Below are positions 1-7,405 of a stretch of 13,692 bases of DNA, one piece after another (positions within the stretch are counted from its first letter, which is position 1; every line of letters begins with the position of its first letter). Where the stretch lies: contig CAIUSQ010000152.1 in the NCBI GenBank assembly GCA_903901905.1, positions 1 through 13,692 on the forward strand, read 5' to 3'. Origin of the DNA: an uncultured Actinomycetes bacterium (GTDB lineage: Bacteria > Actinomycetota > Actinomycetes > Nanopelagicales > Nanopelagicaceae). Under the pieces are notes generated by a model, which saw nothing but the letters and a program-made list of their open reading frames with translations, had not been told where the DNA came from and searched no databases. The translations under genes and the position numbers were made by a program.

Positions 1-1445
1 AGATTGTTCAGTTGCAACAAAAAGATGGCCGCGAAACCGGTGATATGGAAAGTGGAATTAAGGTTTTCGCAGAACTAACAATCACTGACATTCTGAAAGA
101 GAATGGAAAGATTTCTGGTGCCTACGGCTACTGGCGCGAATCAGGTGAAGAAGTTCTTTTTGAAGCACCAGCAGTTGTAATTGCAACCGGCGGTGTTGGA
201 AAAACTTTCAAGATTACTTCCAATAGTTGGGAAGGAACAGGCGACGGTCATGCATTAGCTCTAAAGGCTGGTGCCAACTTAGTTGATATGGAGTTCTTGC
301 AGTTCCATCCAACCGGAATGGTTTGGCCTCCATCGGTCCGCGGAATTCTTGTAACAGAATCAGTTCGCGGTGAAGGCGGAGTACTTACTAATAACCTTGG
401 CGAGCGTTTTATGTTCAAATATATTCCAGATGTTTTCAAAGATAAATATGCAGACAATGAAGCAGAAGCAGATCGTTGGTATGAAGATCAGGACAATAAC
501 CGTCGCCCACCAGAGTTGTTACCTCGGGATGAGGTTGCCCGCGCAATTAATACTGAGGTTAAATCTGGTCGCGGTACTGAGCACGGCGGAGTTTTCTTAG
601 ATGTATCCAAGCGAATTCCAGCAGAGGTAATTAAAAAACGTCTTCCATCAATGTGGCATCAATTCTATGAACTTGCTGGTGTCGACATCACTAAAGAGGC
701 GATGGAAGTTGGCCCAACTTGTCACTATGTAATGGGTGGCGTTGAAGTTGAGCCAGATAACGCTGCAGCAGTTGGTGTTCCTGGATTGTTTGCAGCTGGC
801 GAAGTTGCTGGTGGAATGCATGGATCAAACCGCCTTGGTGGTAACTCTTTAACAGATCTTTTGGTATTTGGACGTCGCGCTGGAATGGGCGCTATTGAAT
901 ACCTAAAGAACAACGGAGCAAATCCAGTTAGTGATGCAGCGATTGCAAAAGCCAAAGCAAAGATTCAAGCACCGTTTGACCGTCAAGGTGGCGAGAATAG
1001 TTATTCACTGCATGCAGAGCTGCAGGAAATTACTCATAACCTAGTTGGGATTATTCGAACAGGATCTGAACTTAAAGATGCAATTGTTAAAATTGCAGAG
1101 ATTAGAAAGCGCAGTGCAAATGTTGCCGTTGCGGGGGGTCGAGTATTTAATCCTGGCTTCCACCTTGCATTTGATTTAGACAACATGTTGTTAGTTGCTG
1201 AAAGCACTGCAAAGTCTGCGATCACAAGAGAAGAATCACGTGGAGGACATACTCGTGATGACTTCCCACATATGGAAACAAAATGGCGCCAAATCAATTT
1301 GATCTCATCATTTGATGGAGAGAAAGTAAGTATCCGCGAGCAGGCGTTGCCAACCTACCCGCAAGAACTATTCGACCTTTTTGATATTCATGAGTTGGAG
1401 AAGTACATGACACCAGAGGAAACTTCGAAAGGCGGGACCAAGTAA
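1..1445 (+). CDS. sdhA: Succinate dehydrogenase flavoprotein subunit, 5'-truncated by the window edge
   Basis: Catalytic FAD subunit of succinate dehydrogenase (complex II): oxidises succinate to fumarate and passes electrons to SdhB. The frame is open from base 3, so the gene starts outside the window; about 480 residues are visible. The N-terminal FAD-binding part (dinucleotide fold and flavin-linking His) is missing, roughly 165 residues by recall of actinobacterial Sdh1 flavoproteins. Counting from the TTG at base 12, visible active-site elements are HPTG at 99-102, the proton-shuttle Arg in LLPRDEVAR (R172), the substrate His in CHYVMGG (H238), and the capping/FAD motif GSNRLGGNSL at 271-280. 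The sequence resembles mycobacterial Rv0248c (Sdh1) more than the classical E. coli enzyme. The TAA stop shares one base with the sdhB ATG (TAATG), so the two genes are probably translationally coupled. A membrane-anchor subunit presumably lies upstream. Confidence 0.96.
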   Translation, partial: IVQLQQKDGRETGDMESGIKVFAELTITDILKENGKISGAYGYWRESGEEVLFEAPAVVIATGGVGKTFKITSNSWEGTGDGHALALKAGANLVDMEFLQFHPTGMVWPPSVRGILVTESVRGEGGVLTNNLGERFMFKYIPDVFKDKYADNEAEADRWYEDQDNNRRPPELLPRDEVARAINTEVKSGRGTEHGGVFLDVSKRIPAEVIKKRLPSMWHQFYELAGVDITKEAMEVGPTCHYVMGGVEVEPDNAAAVGVPGLFAAGEVAGGMHGSNRLGGNSLTDLLVFGRRAGMGAIEYLKNNGANPVSDAAIAKAKAKIQAPFDRQGGENSYSLHAELQEITHNLVGIIRTGSELKDAIVKIAEIRKRSANVAVAGGRVFNPGFHLAFDLDNMLLVAESTAKSAITREESRGGHTRDDFPHMETKWRQINLISSFDGEKVSIREQALPTYPQELFDLFDIHELEKYMTPEETSKGGTK

Positions 1446-2203
1446 TGGCACGTAATGTGAAGCTTCGAATCTGGCGTGGGGACTCAAAAGATGGCGGACT
1501 CAAGGATGTAACAGTTGAGGCCAACGAGGGCGAAGTTGTCCTTGATGTAATTCATCGCGTACAGGCCACACAGATGGGCGACCTAGCTGTTCGCTGGAAC
1601 TGTAAGGCCGGCAAGTGTGGATCTTGTTCAATGGAAATTAACGGAAAGCCACGACTTGCATGCATGACACAGGTTGCATCATTTGGCGATGATGAGACGA
1701 TCACAGTTACCCCACTTCGTGCATTCCCAATTATTAAAGATTTAGTAACTGATGTTTCTTATAACTATAAGAAGGCAATGGAAGTTCCAGCTTATGAACA
1801 TCCAAAAAACCTTGCTCCAGGTGACGCTCGCATGGAGCAAATTGATGTCGAGAGATCTCAAGAGTTCCGTAAATGTATTGAATGTTTCCTTTGCCAAGAT
1901 GTTTGTCACGTGGTCAGAGATCACGAAGAGAATAAGAAGTCATTTGCCGGGCCGCGCTTCTTTATTCGAATCGCAGAGTTGGATATGCACCCGCTTGATA
2001 TGTTGAAGAATCGCAAACAAACAGCGCAAGAAGAACATGGGCTTGGAATGTGTAACATCACCAAATGTTGCACTGAAGTTTGCCCAGAACACATCAAGAT
2101 CACGGACAATGCAATCATCCCTATGAAAGAGCGCGTTGCCGACATTAAGTACGATCCAGTTCGCTGGTTAGGCACCAAGATCCGAAAGCGCGAGGGCCTA
2201 TAA
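1445..2203 (+). CDS. sdhB: Succinate dehydrogenase iron-sulfur subunit
   Basis: Iron-sulfur electron-transfer subunit of succinate dehydrogenase, 252 residues, carrying electrons from SdhA flavin towards the quinone site. The N-terminal ferredoxin-like domain holds the [2Fe-2S] ligands in WNCKAGKCGSCS (C53, C58, C61) plus C73. The C-terminal domain holds two further clusters: CIECFLCQDVC (C144, C147, C150, C154) and CNITKCCTEVCPEH (C203, C208, C209, C213). All expected cysteines are present. It is very like mycobacterial Rv0247c, which supports the Sdh1/actinobacterial assignment. The start ATG overlaps the sdhA stop by one base, and the next gene begins 7 bases after the stop, so this is an operon interior gene. 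Confidence 0.97.
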   Translation: MARNVKLRIWRGDSKDGGLKDVTVEANEGEVVLDVIHRVQATQMGDLAVRWNCKAGKCGSCSMEINGKPRLACMTQVASFGDDETITVTPLRAFPIIKDLVTDVSYNYKKAMEVPAYEHPKNLAPGDARMEQIDVERSQEFRKCIECFLCQDVCHVVRDHEENKKSFAGPRFFIRIAELDMHPLDMLKNRKQTAQEEHGLGMCNITKCCTEVCPEHIKITDNAIIPMKERVADIKYDPVRWLGTKIRKREGL

Positions 2204-2210
2204 TCTCAAT

Positions 2211-2573
2211 ATGAGATTGTTAATTCGCTGGGCTGCATTAGCTATTTCGTTTTGGGTTGCTACTGCGTTAATTCCAGGAATTGATGTCACAGGTGGCCCT
2301 GGAACTTATCTATGGGTTGCTCTTCTTTTTGGATTACTAAATGCGACTTTAGGATCTTTACTTAAACTGCTCACACTTCCCGCAGTGATTCTAACTTTGG
2401 GCTCATTTCTAATCATTGTCAATGCGGCAATTCTCATGCTGGTTTCAGAGTGGAGTGAGAAGTTTGAAGTAAATGGTTTTTGGTCTGCAGTTTTTGCCAG
2501 CATCATCATTAGTATGGTGACAAGCGTGCTTTCACAAATTGGTAAATCCCCCATAAAGCGTTTAAATAGTTAG
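2211..2573 (+). CDS. Small four-helix membrane protein, phage-holin-4_2 / YvlD family
   Basis: A 120-residue integral membrane protein with about four hydrophobic segments (roughly residues 4-21, 32-52, 56-79 and 88-110), joined by short turns containing LLKLLTLPAVILTLGSF, a pattern typical of the YvlD/'phage holin family 4_2' proteins. Despite the family name these are usually chromosomal proteins of unknown function, not lysis proteins, and nothing here is phage-like. It starts 7 bases after sdhB; a GAGGG in the sdhB tail is about 14 bases upstream of the ATG, too far for a good ribosome site, so translation is probably coupled to sdhB. The family call rests on remembered resemblance; the role is unknown. 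Confidence 0.8.
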   Translation: MRLLIRWAALAISFWVATALIPGIDVTGGPGTYLWVALLFGLLNATLGSLLKLLTLPAVILTLGSFLIIVNAAILMLVSEWSEKFEVNGFWSAVFASIIISMVTSVLSQIGKSPIKRLNS

Positions 2574-2592
2574 TTCCGAACCAGCCAAACTC

Positions 2593-2946
2593 ATGAACTC
2601 TTTAGCTCTTGTATCAATTGGCGGTGTTGCGGGAACTTTAACTCGGTTCGCGCTTGGTGAAATCTTTCCGAATGATCGCACAGGCACGCTTGTTGCGAAT
2701 ATTTTTGGAGTTGGGTTAGCAGCGATTTTACTTGTATGGATGGAGCGTCGCGGCATTACACAGTTGCGTCTTCTATTGCTTCCAGGTTTTTGTGCAGGGC
2801 TAACCACTTTTTCAGCGGTAACTACGCAATCAATAGAACCCCGTGAAGGTGGAATGGAGTTTTTATTACAAAATATTTTCTTTTCACTCTTTGTTATCAT
2901 TTTAATTCTTCCTTTTGCACGTAAAGTAATTCCGGGACGAAAATGA
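2593..2946 (+). CDS. crcB: Fluoride ion channel subunit 1 (CrcB/Fluc)
   Basis: One subunit of the small dual-topology Fluc channel that lets fluoride leave the cytoplasm; 117 residues with four predicted membrane helices. Family signatures seen: GGVAGTLTRF near the N terminus (R18), the pore Asn in ANIFG (N36), and the helix-3 break motif GFCAGLTTFSAV at 66-76. The usual GFTTFS reads GLTTFS here, so the first pore phenylalanine is replaced by L70 while F73 is kept. The ATG lies 19 bases after the preceding stop and has no evident Shine-Dalgarno. It overlaps the second crcB gene by four bases (ATGA). The tandem pair is expected to form a heterodimer. Confidence 0.93.
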   Translation: MNSLALVSIGGVAGTLTRFALGEIFPNDRTGTLVANIFGVGLAAILLVWMERRGITQLRLLLLPGFCAGLTTFSAVTTQSIEPREGGMEFLLQNIFFSLFVIILILPFARKVIPGRK

Positions 2947-3281
2947 GGGTAACATTAATAATTCTTGGCGCTGCAGTCGGTGCCCCCGCTCGGTTTGCAA
3001 TAGATCAATATATTCGCAGATACACAACTAAGCCCTATGGAATTTTTGTAGTTAACATTCTTGGATCATTTTTGTTAGGATTAACTTTTGGTAGAAGTGA
3101 AAAAGTTCAAGATTTGCTAGCTATTGGATTTGCGGGAGCATTTACAACATGGTCAACATTTATGCTTGATATCTATCTTGGCTTTGAGCTAAAGCGTTAT
3201 AAAGAGATCATAATCAACCTTGTAATGTCACTCGGCTTTGGTTTAGCCGCGGCTTATCTTGGTTTGCAGTTGGCTTTCTAA
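2943..3281 (+). CDS. crcB: Fluoride ion channel subunit 2 (CrcB/Fluc)
   Basis: Second Fluc subunit, 112 residues, four predicted helices. Signatures: GAAVGAPARF (R18), the pore Asn in VVNILGS (N39), and the helix-3 motif GFAGAFTTWSTF at 62-73. Here the first pore Phe is kept (F67) but the second position is Trp (W70), the reverse of the change in the first subunit. It begins inside the last codons of the upstream crcB through an ATGA overlap, which favours equal synthesis of both partners. Its TAA stop (3279-3281) overlaps the TAG stop of the convergent permease gene, so there is no intergenic terminator. Confidence 0.93.
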   Translation: MRVTLIILGAAVGAPARFAIDQYIRRYTTKPYGIFVVNILGSFLLGLTFGRSEKVQDLLAIGFAGAFTTWSTFMLDIYLGFELKRYKEIIINLVMSLGFGLAAAYLGLQLAF

Positions 3282-4105
3282 CGCATAAATAGTGCGTTGA
3301 AGCGCCTAGTTGTAAAGAACAATCCAATAACAATCATCACAACGAAATAAGCCACGTGTTCTAGGAGCGCCCACGAAACATTGCCTAGCGTCAGTCCGCG
3401 AACTAAATCAATTGCGTGCGCCAACGGAAAGAGTCGAATTACCGTCTGCAGCCATTCAGGGAAGACAGAAAGCGGATAGAAAGAACCCGAAAACAAAAAC
3501 ATTGGAAGTAAGAAAATATTAATCACTTCAAGTTGTTGGAATGACTTCATATATGAAGTCACCGCCATTCCAAAGGATGCAAAACCAAAGGCAATTAAAA
3601 CTGCTGCAGGAATTGCCAAGATACCCCAAGCGCTCGGGACAAGTCCAAGTGGGACAACAACAGCCATAAAACCAATGGCGTAAGAGAAACCGCGGAGCAA
3701 TGCCCAACTAATTTCACCGAGTGCAACATCCATCGGGCCAAGTGAGGTAGCAAGCATTCCGTGATAAACGCGGTCGTGATTCATTTTGAAGAAGACATTC
3801 ATGGTGGAGTCATAAATTGCACCATTCATTGCACTCGTTGCCAAAAGCGCTGGCGCAATAAATGCAACATAACCCACTGGTTGTCCCGCAACGGTCATAT
3901 CTCCGACTAAATCTTTTAACCCATAACCAAATGAAAGAAGGAACAACACTGGCTCAACAAAACCGGAGATAACAATTAACCAGGTTGATGATTTAAAGGT
4001 GATGTAGGCGCGCTCCATAATCGCTCTCGACCGTCCCGAATAGTACTTTTCGCCAGGTTTACCCATGCGCGCTTCAGCGATAGCGACCGCGGTTAAAATA
4101 ATCAT
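3278..4105 (-). CDS. ABC-2 type exporter permease, second subunit
   Basis: Membrane subunit of an ABC-2 (NodJ/DrrB-like) exporter, 275 residues, with about six hydrophobic segments and the family motif FLFSGSFYPLS near residues 203-213, followed by the helix pair ending in LAHAIDLVRGLTLG. The start ATG shares one base with the stop of the upstream permease, which supports this start over the internal Met14. It differs in sequence from its neighbour, so the transporter is probably ATPase2-permeaseA-permeaseB. The substrate cannot be read from sequence; relatives export polyketide drugs, lipo-oligosaccharides or polysaccharides. Last gene of the minus-strand operon; its stop overlaps that of crcB2. 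Confidence 0.88.
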   Translation of the reverse strand: MIILTAVAIAEARMGKPGEKYYSGRSRAIMERAYITFKSSTWLIVISGFVEPVLFLLSFGYGLKDLVGDMTVAGQPVGYVAFIAPALLATSAMNGAIYDSTMNVFFKMNHDRVYHGMLATSLGPMDVALGEISWALLRGFSYAIGFMAVVVPLGLVPSAWGILAIPAAVLIAFGFASFGMAVTSYMKSFQQLEVINIFLLPMFLFSGSFYPLSVFPEWLQTVIRLFPLAHAIDLVRGLTLGNVSWALLEHVAYFVVMIVIGLFFTTRRFNALFMR

Positions 4106-4944
4106 TACTTGCCCAACCTTTTTGTAAAGATTCGGCGCGATGCGATTAATCCAAAGATAAGAATTGAGTTTAAGAATATAAAGTGCAGCAAGAGCATAGG
4201 CCCAGAAATCTCAGACCCATAGGTTAACCAACGGCCTAGTTCAGTTGCGTGCCAAAGTGGTGAAATCCAACCGATCCATTGAAGAAAAATCGGCATATTT
4301 GTAAGCGGATAGAAAGTGCCCGAGAATAAGAAGAGCGGCATAATGATGAATCGCTCAACGATAGTGAAGAAGACATTCTCATTTTCAAGAAAGCCCGCCA
4401 ACGCTTGCATTAAAGCACCAAAAGCTGCCCCTGCCATAACTGCTGTAAAGATGGCTAACCACGCGCGCGGAGAATCAAGTACTCCAAATGTGAGCATAAC
4501 CAACCAATATAGAATTGCAGTAAAGATGGTTCGTATTAGGCTGTTAAAGAAAACGCCCATTGCAATTTGATTTCCACTTAGTGGAGTTGCATTCATTGAG
4601 AAGAAAGTTTTGTTCCACTTAAACCCCTCAAGAGTTGGATAGACGCTCTCATCCATCGCTCCCTGAATTGCAGCAGTTGCTAGCAGCGCCGGTGCTAGAA
4701 AAGTTAGGTATGAGACCCCATCTACGCCCATTGTACCCGTGTTCTGATCGATGTATGAACCGAGGCCGAGGCCAATTGAAATTAGATATAGAACGGGGTT
4801 AGCGATCGCAATAGAGATTATTAACCAAACCCACTTGACCATTGCACGCAGACGAGCTTCAGTAACAAAGAGAGCACCACGCGCTGCTACTCGTGCTGCA
4901 TCGACGATCTTTAGTGAACCCTGTCTAGTTTGAAGAGAGCTCAT
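4105..4944 (-). CDS. ABC-2 type exporter permease, first subunit
   Basis: Membrane subunit of the same ABC-2 exporter, 279 residues. About 35 cytoplasmic N-terminal residues precede the first membrane segment (around 38-60); roughly five more follow. The ABC-2 signature appears as PLFLFSGTFYPLTNMP near 203-218, followed by SPLWHATELGRW. Start and stop codons each overlap the neighbouring genes by one base (TAATG junctions), showing tight coupling with the ATPase before it and the second permease after it. The two permeases share the overall pattern but are clearly diverged, consistent with a heterodimeric channel. Substrate unknown. Confidence 0.88.
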   Translation of the reverse strand: MSSLQTRQGSLKIVDAARVAARGALFVTEARLRAMVKWVWLIISIAIANPVLYLISIGLGLGSYIDQNTGTMGVDGVSYLTFLAPALLATAAIQGAMDESVYPTLEGFKWNKTFFSMNATPLSGNQIAMGVFFNSLIRTIFTAILYWLVMLTFGVLDSPRAWLAIFTAVMAGAAFGALMQALAGFLENENVFFTIVERFIIMPLFLFSGTFYPLTNMPIFLQWIGWISPLWHATELGRWLTYGSEISGPMLLLHFIFLNSILIFGLIASRRIFTKRLGK

Positions 4945-5873
4945 TAATCGATCAGCGTTCTTCCGGTCAAGCGTAGGAATACATCCTCGAGTGAACTGCG
5001 GCGGACGAGTGAAGTTTTTGGGTGGAAACCTTTTTTATAAACACGTTCGAGTAACTCTTCACCATCTTCGGTATACATCAAGATGCGATCCGGCAACTCT
5101 TCAATACGATCACAGAGTTGACGTAAATCATCTGCCATGTGCGCATTTCGCTCTGATCCAAAACGAAGTTCAAGAACTTCTTTTATTGAGTAATCCTTAA
5201 TAAGTTGCGCCGGACTTCCCTCGGCCATAATTGCGCCTTTATCCATAACAACCAGGCGATCACATAGTTGCTCTGCCTCATCCATAAAGTGAGTTGTAAT
5301 CAGCAGCGTCACGCCATCCTCTTTTAGCCTAAAGAGGCGATCCCATAAAATATGTCGCGCTTGTGGATCTAACCCAGTGGTGGGTTCATCAAGCATCAAA
5401 ATTTCAGGTTCGCTCACAAGTGCGCGTGCAATAGTTAAACGGCGCTTCATTCCACCGCTTAAAGATTCAACTTTGGCATTTCGCTTCTCTTCAAGTTGAG
5501 CAAAGCTCAGGAGTTCCTCGATTTTACCTTTTAGGAATTTACGACTCAACCCGAAGTAACGTCCGTAAATATAAAGATTGTCAACAACACTTAAATGAGT
5601 ATCTAAATTATCTTGCTGTGGAACAACACCAAGGTGGGCGCGAATTTGTGGACCAAATTTATCTGGATCTTTACCAAGAATCGTGAGATCACCAGATGTG
5701 CGCTGTGAGGTGGCACCAATCATCCGCATCGCAGTTGATTTTCCAGCCCCGTTAGGTCCTAGTAGGCCGAACGATTCACCTTTCATAACGTCGAAATCAA
5801 TGCCATTAACGGCAGTGAAATCACCGAACTTCTTAGTTAACCCGCGCGCATGGATTAGTGATGGGCTCATCAT
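4944..5873 (-). CDS. ABC exporter ATP-binding protein (DrrA/NodI type)
   Basis: Cytoplasmic ATPase that powers the two downstream ABC-2 permeases, 309 residues. Nucleotide-binding elements in order: Walker A GPNGAGKST (39-47), Q-loop around PQQDN (Q86/Q87), signature LSGGMKRRL (138-146), Walker B ILMLDEP (158-164) with catalytic Glu E163, D-loop TGLD, and switch His H195 in TTHFMDEAEQL. About 90 residues after this form the C-terminal extension usual in DrrA/NodI-type ATPases. The gene starts 6 bases after the aminopeptidase stop, with an AAGG 4 bases before the first of two consecutive ATGs; the second ATG (three bases on) has better spacing and may be the true start. A role in drug or glycolipid export is plausible but unproven. 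Confidence 0.93.
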   Translation of the reverse strand: MMSPSLIHARGLTKKFGDFTAVNGIDFDVMKGESFGLLGPNGAGKSTAMRMIGATSQRTSGDLTILGKDPDKFGPQIRAHLGVVPQQDNLDTHLSVVDNLYIYGRYFGLSRKFLKGKIEELLSFAQLEEKRNAKVESLSGGMKRRLTIARALVSEPEILMLDEPTTGLDPQARHILWDRLFRLKEDGVTLLITTHFMDEAEQLCDRLVVMDKGAIMAEGSPAQLIKDYSIKEVLELRFGSERNAHMADDLRQLCDRIEELPDRILMYTEDGEELLERVYKKGFHPKTSLVRRSSLEDVFLRLTGRTLID

Positions 5874-5879
5874 CCAACC

Positions 5880-7331
5880 TTATCGTGCCTGTTGGACTGC
5901 TTTTATCCAAGCTTCGATCTCATCTGGATGATGTGGAATGCTTTCACTTAAATTAATACAGCCATCTTCAGTTACAACCACATCGTCTTCTATTCGTATT
6001 CCAATACCTCTGTATTCAGGAGGAAATAGTTCATCATCAGGTTGAATATATAAGCCCGGTTCAACAGTTAAACACATTCCAGCCTGCAAAAGAGTGTTAC
6101 GGTATTGATCATCTCTAGCCTGGGCACAGTCATGAACATCCATCCCCAACATATGACTGACGCCATGCAGTGTCCATCTTTTATGCAATCCAAATTTAGA
6201 GTCCATAATTTCTTCGATGCTCATATTCAAAATACCTAAATCGATTAATCCTTGCGCCAAAACGGCGTGACTTGCCTGATTAATTGCTAAAAATGGGACA
6301 CCTGCTTTTACTGCAGCAATTCCAGCTTTTTGAGCCTCATAAACCAGCATGTAAAGAGATCTTTGTGCCGGCGTAAATTTGCCAGTAATTGGAAGAGTTC
6401 TGGTTATGTCGGCGGTGTAGTAGGAATCAAGCTCTATTCCGGCATCAAGTAAGAGAAGTTCACCTGGATTTATATCGCCATCATTTCTATTCCAATGCAA
6501 GATACATGCATGTGATCCAGAGGCAGCAATTGTGTTGTAACCACAGTCATTTCCTTCGATTCTAGCTCGACCATGAAATGCTGATTCAACTACACGCTCA
6601 CCTCGCGGAGTATTAGTCGCCGCTGGGAGTGCGCAAATAACATCATTGAAACCACGGTGAGTTGCATTAACAGCCAACTGCATTTGTGCAATTTCATATT
6701 CATCTTTAATAAGCCGCGCAGCTGATACAAAGTTAACTAACTCTTCAGAGCGCCCATGTTGTTTAACTACAGAATCCACAATTGTGTCATAACCATGTAA
6801 AGCCGCGGCTGGCTTACCCTTTAGAAATTTAGGTAAATCCTTGACCTCGCGAACTTCAATTCCATATCTTTCTGAAGCTTCATCAGATGTGAAGCGACGG
6901 CCAACCCAAAGTTCACCGTTTTTAGCATCTTGGTAGAACGCTTCACTTTCTCTTGTTGACCTGGGATTAATAAACAAGATGGGCTCATGTCCATCATCAC
7001 TTGGCTCCAATACAAGCACGGAGTCAGGCTGAGCCTCAACACCTTGAACACCTGTGTAATAAGCAAAAGCAGAATGAGGCCGATAAAGATAATCAGTGTC
7101 ATTACTTCGCTGTTTGGCGGAACCGCTTGGGATTACTAAACGTGTACCTATAAAAGCATTTGAAAGTTGAGCTCGCCTGATGTTGCAGTACTCAATTACT
7201 TCATCTTGAATAATTCCAGTTAGAGGCGTTGGTATCCATCCCGATTTCATAAACTCGGCAAAGATTTCTGAAGGGGGCACATCATGGGCCCGTTCAGGGT
7301 TTTTGCTTGGCGCTTTTTGACTTTCATTCAC
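5880..7331 (-). CDS. pepP: Xaa-Pro aminopeptidase (M24 family)
   Basis: Cytoplasmic metallo-aminopeptidase that removes an N-terminal residue preceding proline. From the GTG start chosen here it is 483 residues. An N-terminal creatinase/PepP-type domain (to about residue 200) precedes the pita-bread catalytic domain. All five dimetal ligands are present (numbering from this GTG): D296 in LLLDAGIE, D308 in YTADITRT, H393 in HGVSHMLG, E424 in TVEPGLY and E448 in RIEDDVV. The frame also extends upstream to a TTG at 7346, giving five more residues. I prefer the GTG because a promoter-like pair is placed so that transcription would begin at this codon, and neither start has a Shine-Dalgarno. It is the first gene of a four-gene minus-strand operon with an ABC-2 exporter, 6 bases downstream. 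It is divergent from the aminotransferase gene. Confidence 0.92.
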   Translation of the reverse strand: MNESQKAPSKNPERAHDVPPSEIFAEFMKSGWIPTPLTGIIQDEVIEYCNIRRAQLSNAFIGTRLVIPSGSAKQRSNDTDYLYRPHSAFAYYTGVQGVEAQPDSVLVLEPSDDGHEPILFINPRSTRESEAFYQDAKNGELWVGRRFTSDEASERYGIEVREVKDLPKFLKGKPAAALHGYDTIVDSVVKQHGRSEELVNFVSAARLIKDEYEIAQMQLAVNATHRGFNDVICALPAATNTPRGERVVESAFHGRARIEGNDCGYNTIAASGSHACILHWNRNDGDINPGELLLLDAGIELDSYYTADITRTLPITGKFTPAQRSLYMLVYEAQKAGIAAVKAGVPFLAINQASHAVLAQGLIDLGILNMSIEEIMDSKFGLHKRWTLHGVSHMLGMDVHDCAQARDDQYRNTLLQAGMCLTVEPGLYIQPDDELFPPEYRGIGIRIEDDVVVTEDGCINLSESIPHHPDEIEAWIKAVQQAR

Positions 7332-7337
7332 ATGCAG

Positions 7338-7366
7338 AGAGTACAAGCAGTAGTGCTTACTACCAA
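7338..7366 (-). promoter_or_regulatory. Candidate promoter of the aminopeptidase-exporter operon, leaderless
   Basis: On the minus strand, TTGGTA (7366-7361) and TACTCT (7343-7338) are separated by 17 bases, fitting a housekeeping -35/-10 pair (4/6 and a TAnnnT match). The expected transcription start, about 7 bases after the -10, falls on the G of the GTG at 7331, which would give a leaderless mRNA. Leaderless genes are common in actinobacteria. Predicted by eye only. Confidence 0.45.
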
Positions 7367-7405
7367 CGACTTACTTTACTTCGATAAAAATGGTTGGATA
7401 GGGGG

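Noticed and set aside
2211..2573. Holin gene as evidence of a prophage
   Set aside because: The holin label is a family name for chromosomal four-helix proteins; it sits in the sdh operon with no lysis or structural phage genes.
2574..2592. Fluoride riboswitch upstream of the crcB pair
   Set aside because: Only 19 non-coding bases are present and no pseudoknot-forming GG.GAUGG-like sequence was seen; there is no room for the aptamer.
6821..7102. A 93-residue hydrophobic frame inside the aminopeptidase gene on the same strand
   Set aside because: It is an alternative-frame reading of a well-supported gene with full catalytic motifs; no ribosome site or independent support.
7394..7405. TTG start adding four residues to the aminotransferase
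   Set aside because: No ribosome site precedes it and the ATG at 7406 opens directly on the family's usual N terminus; still not certain.
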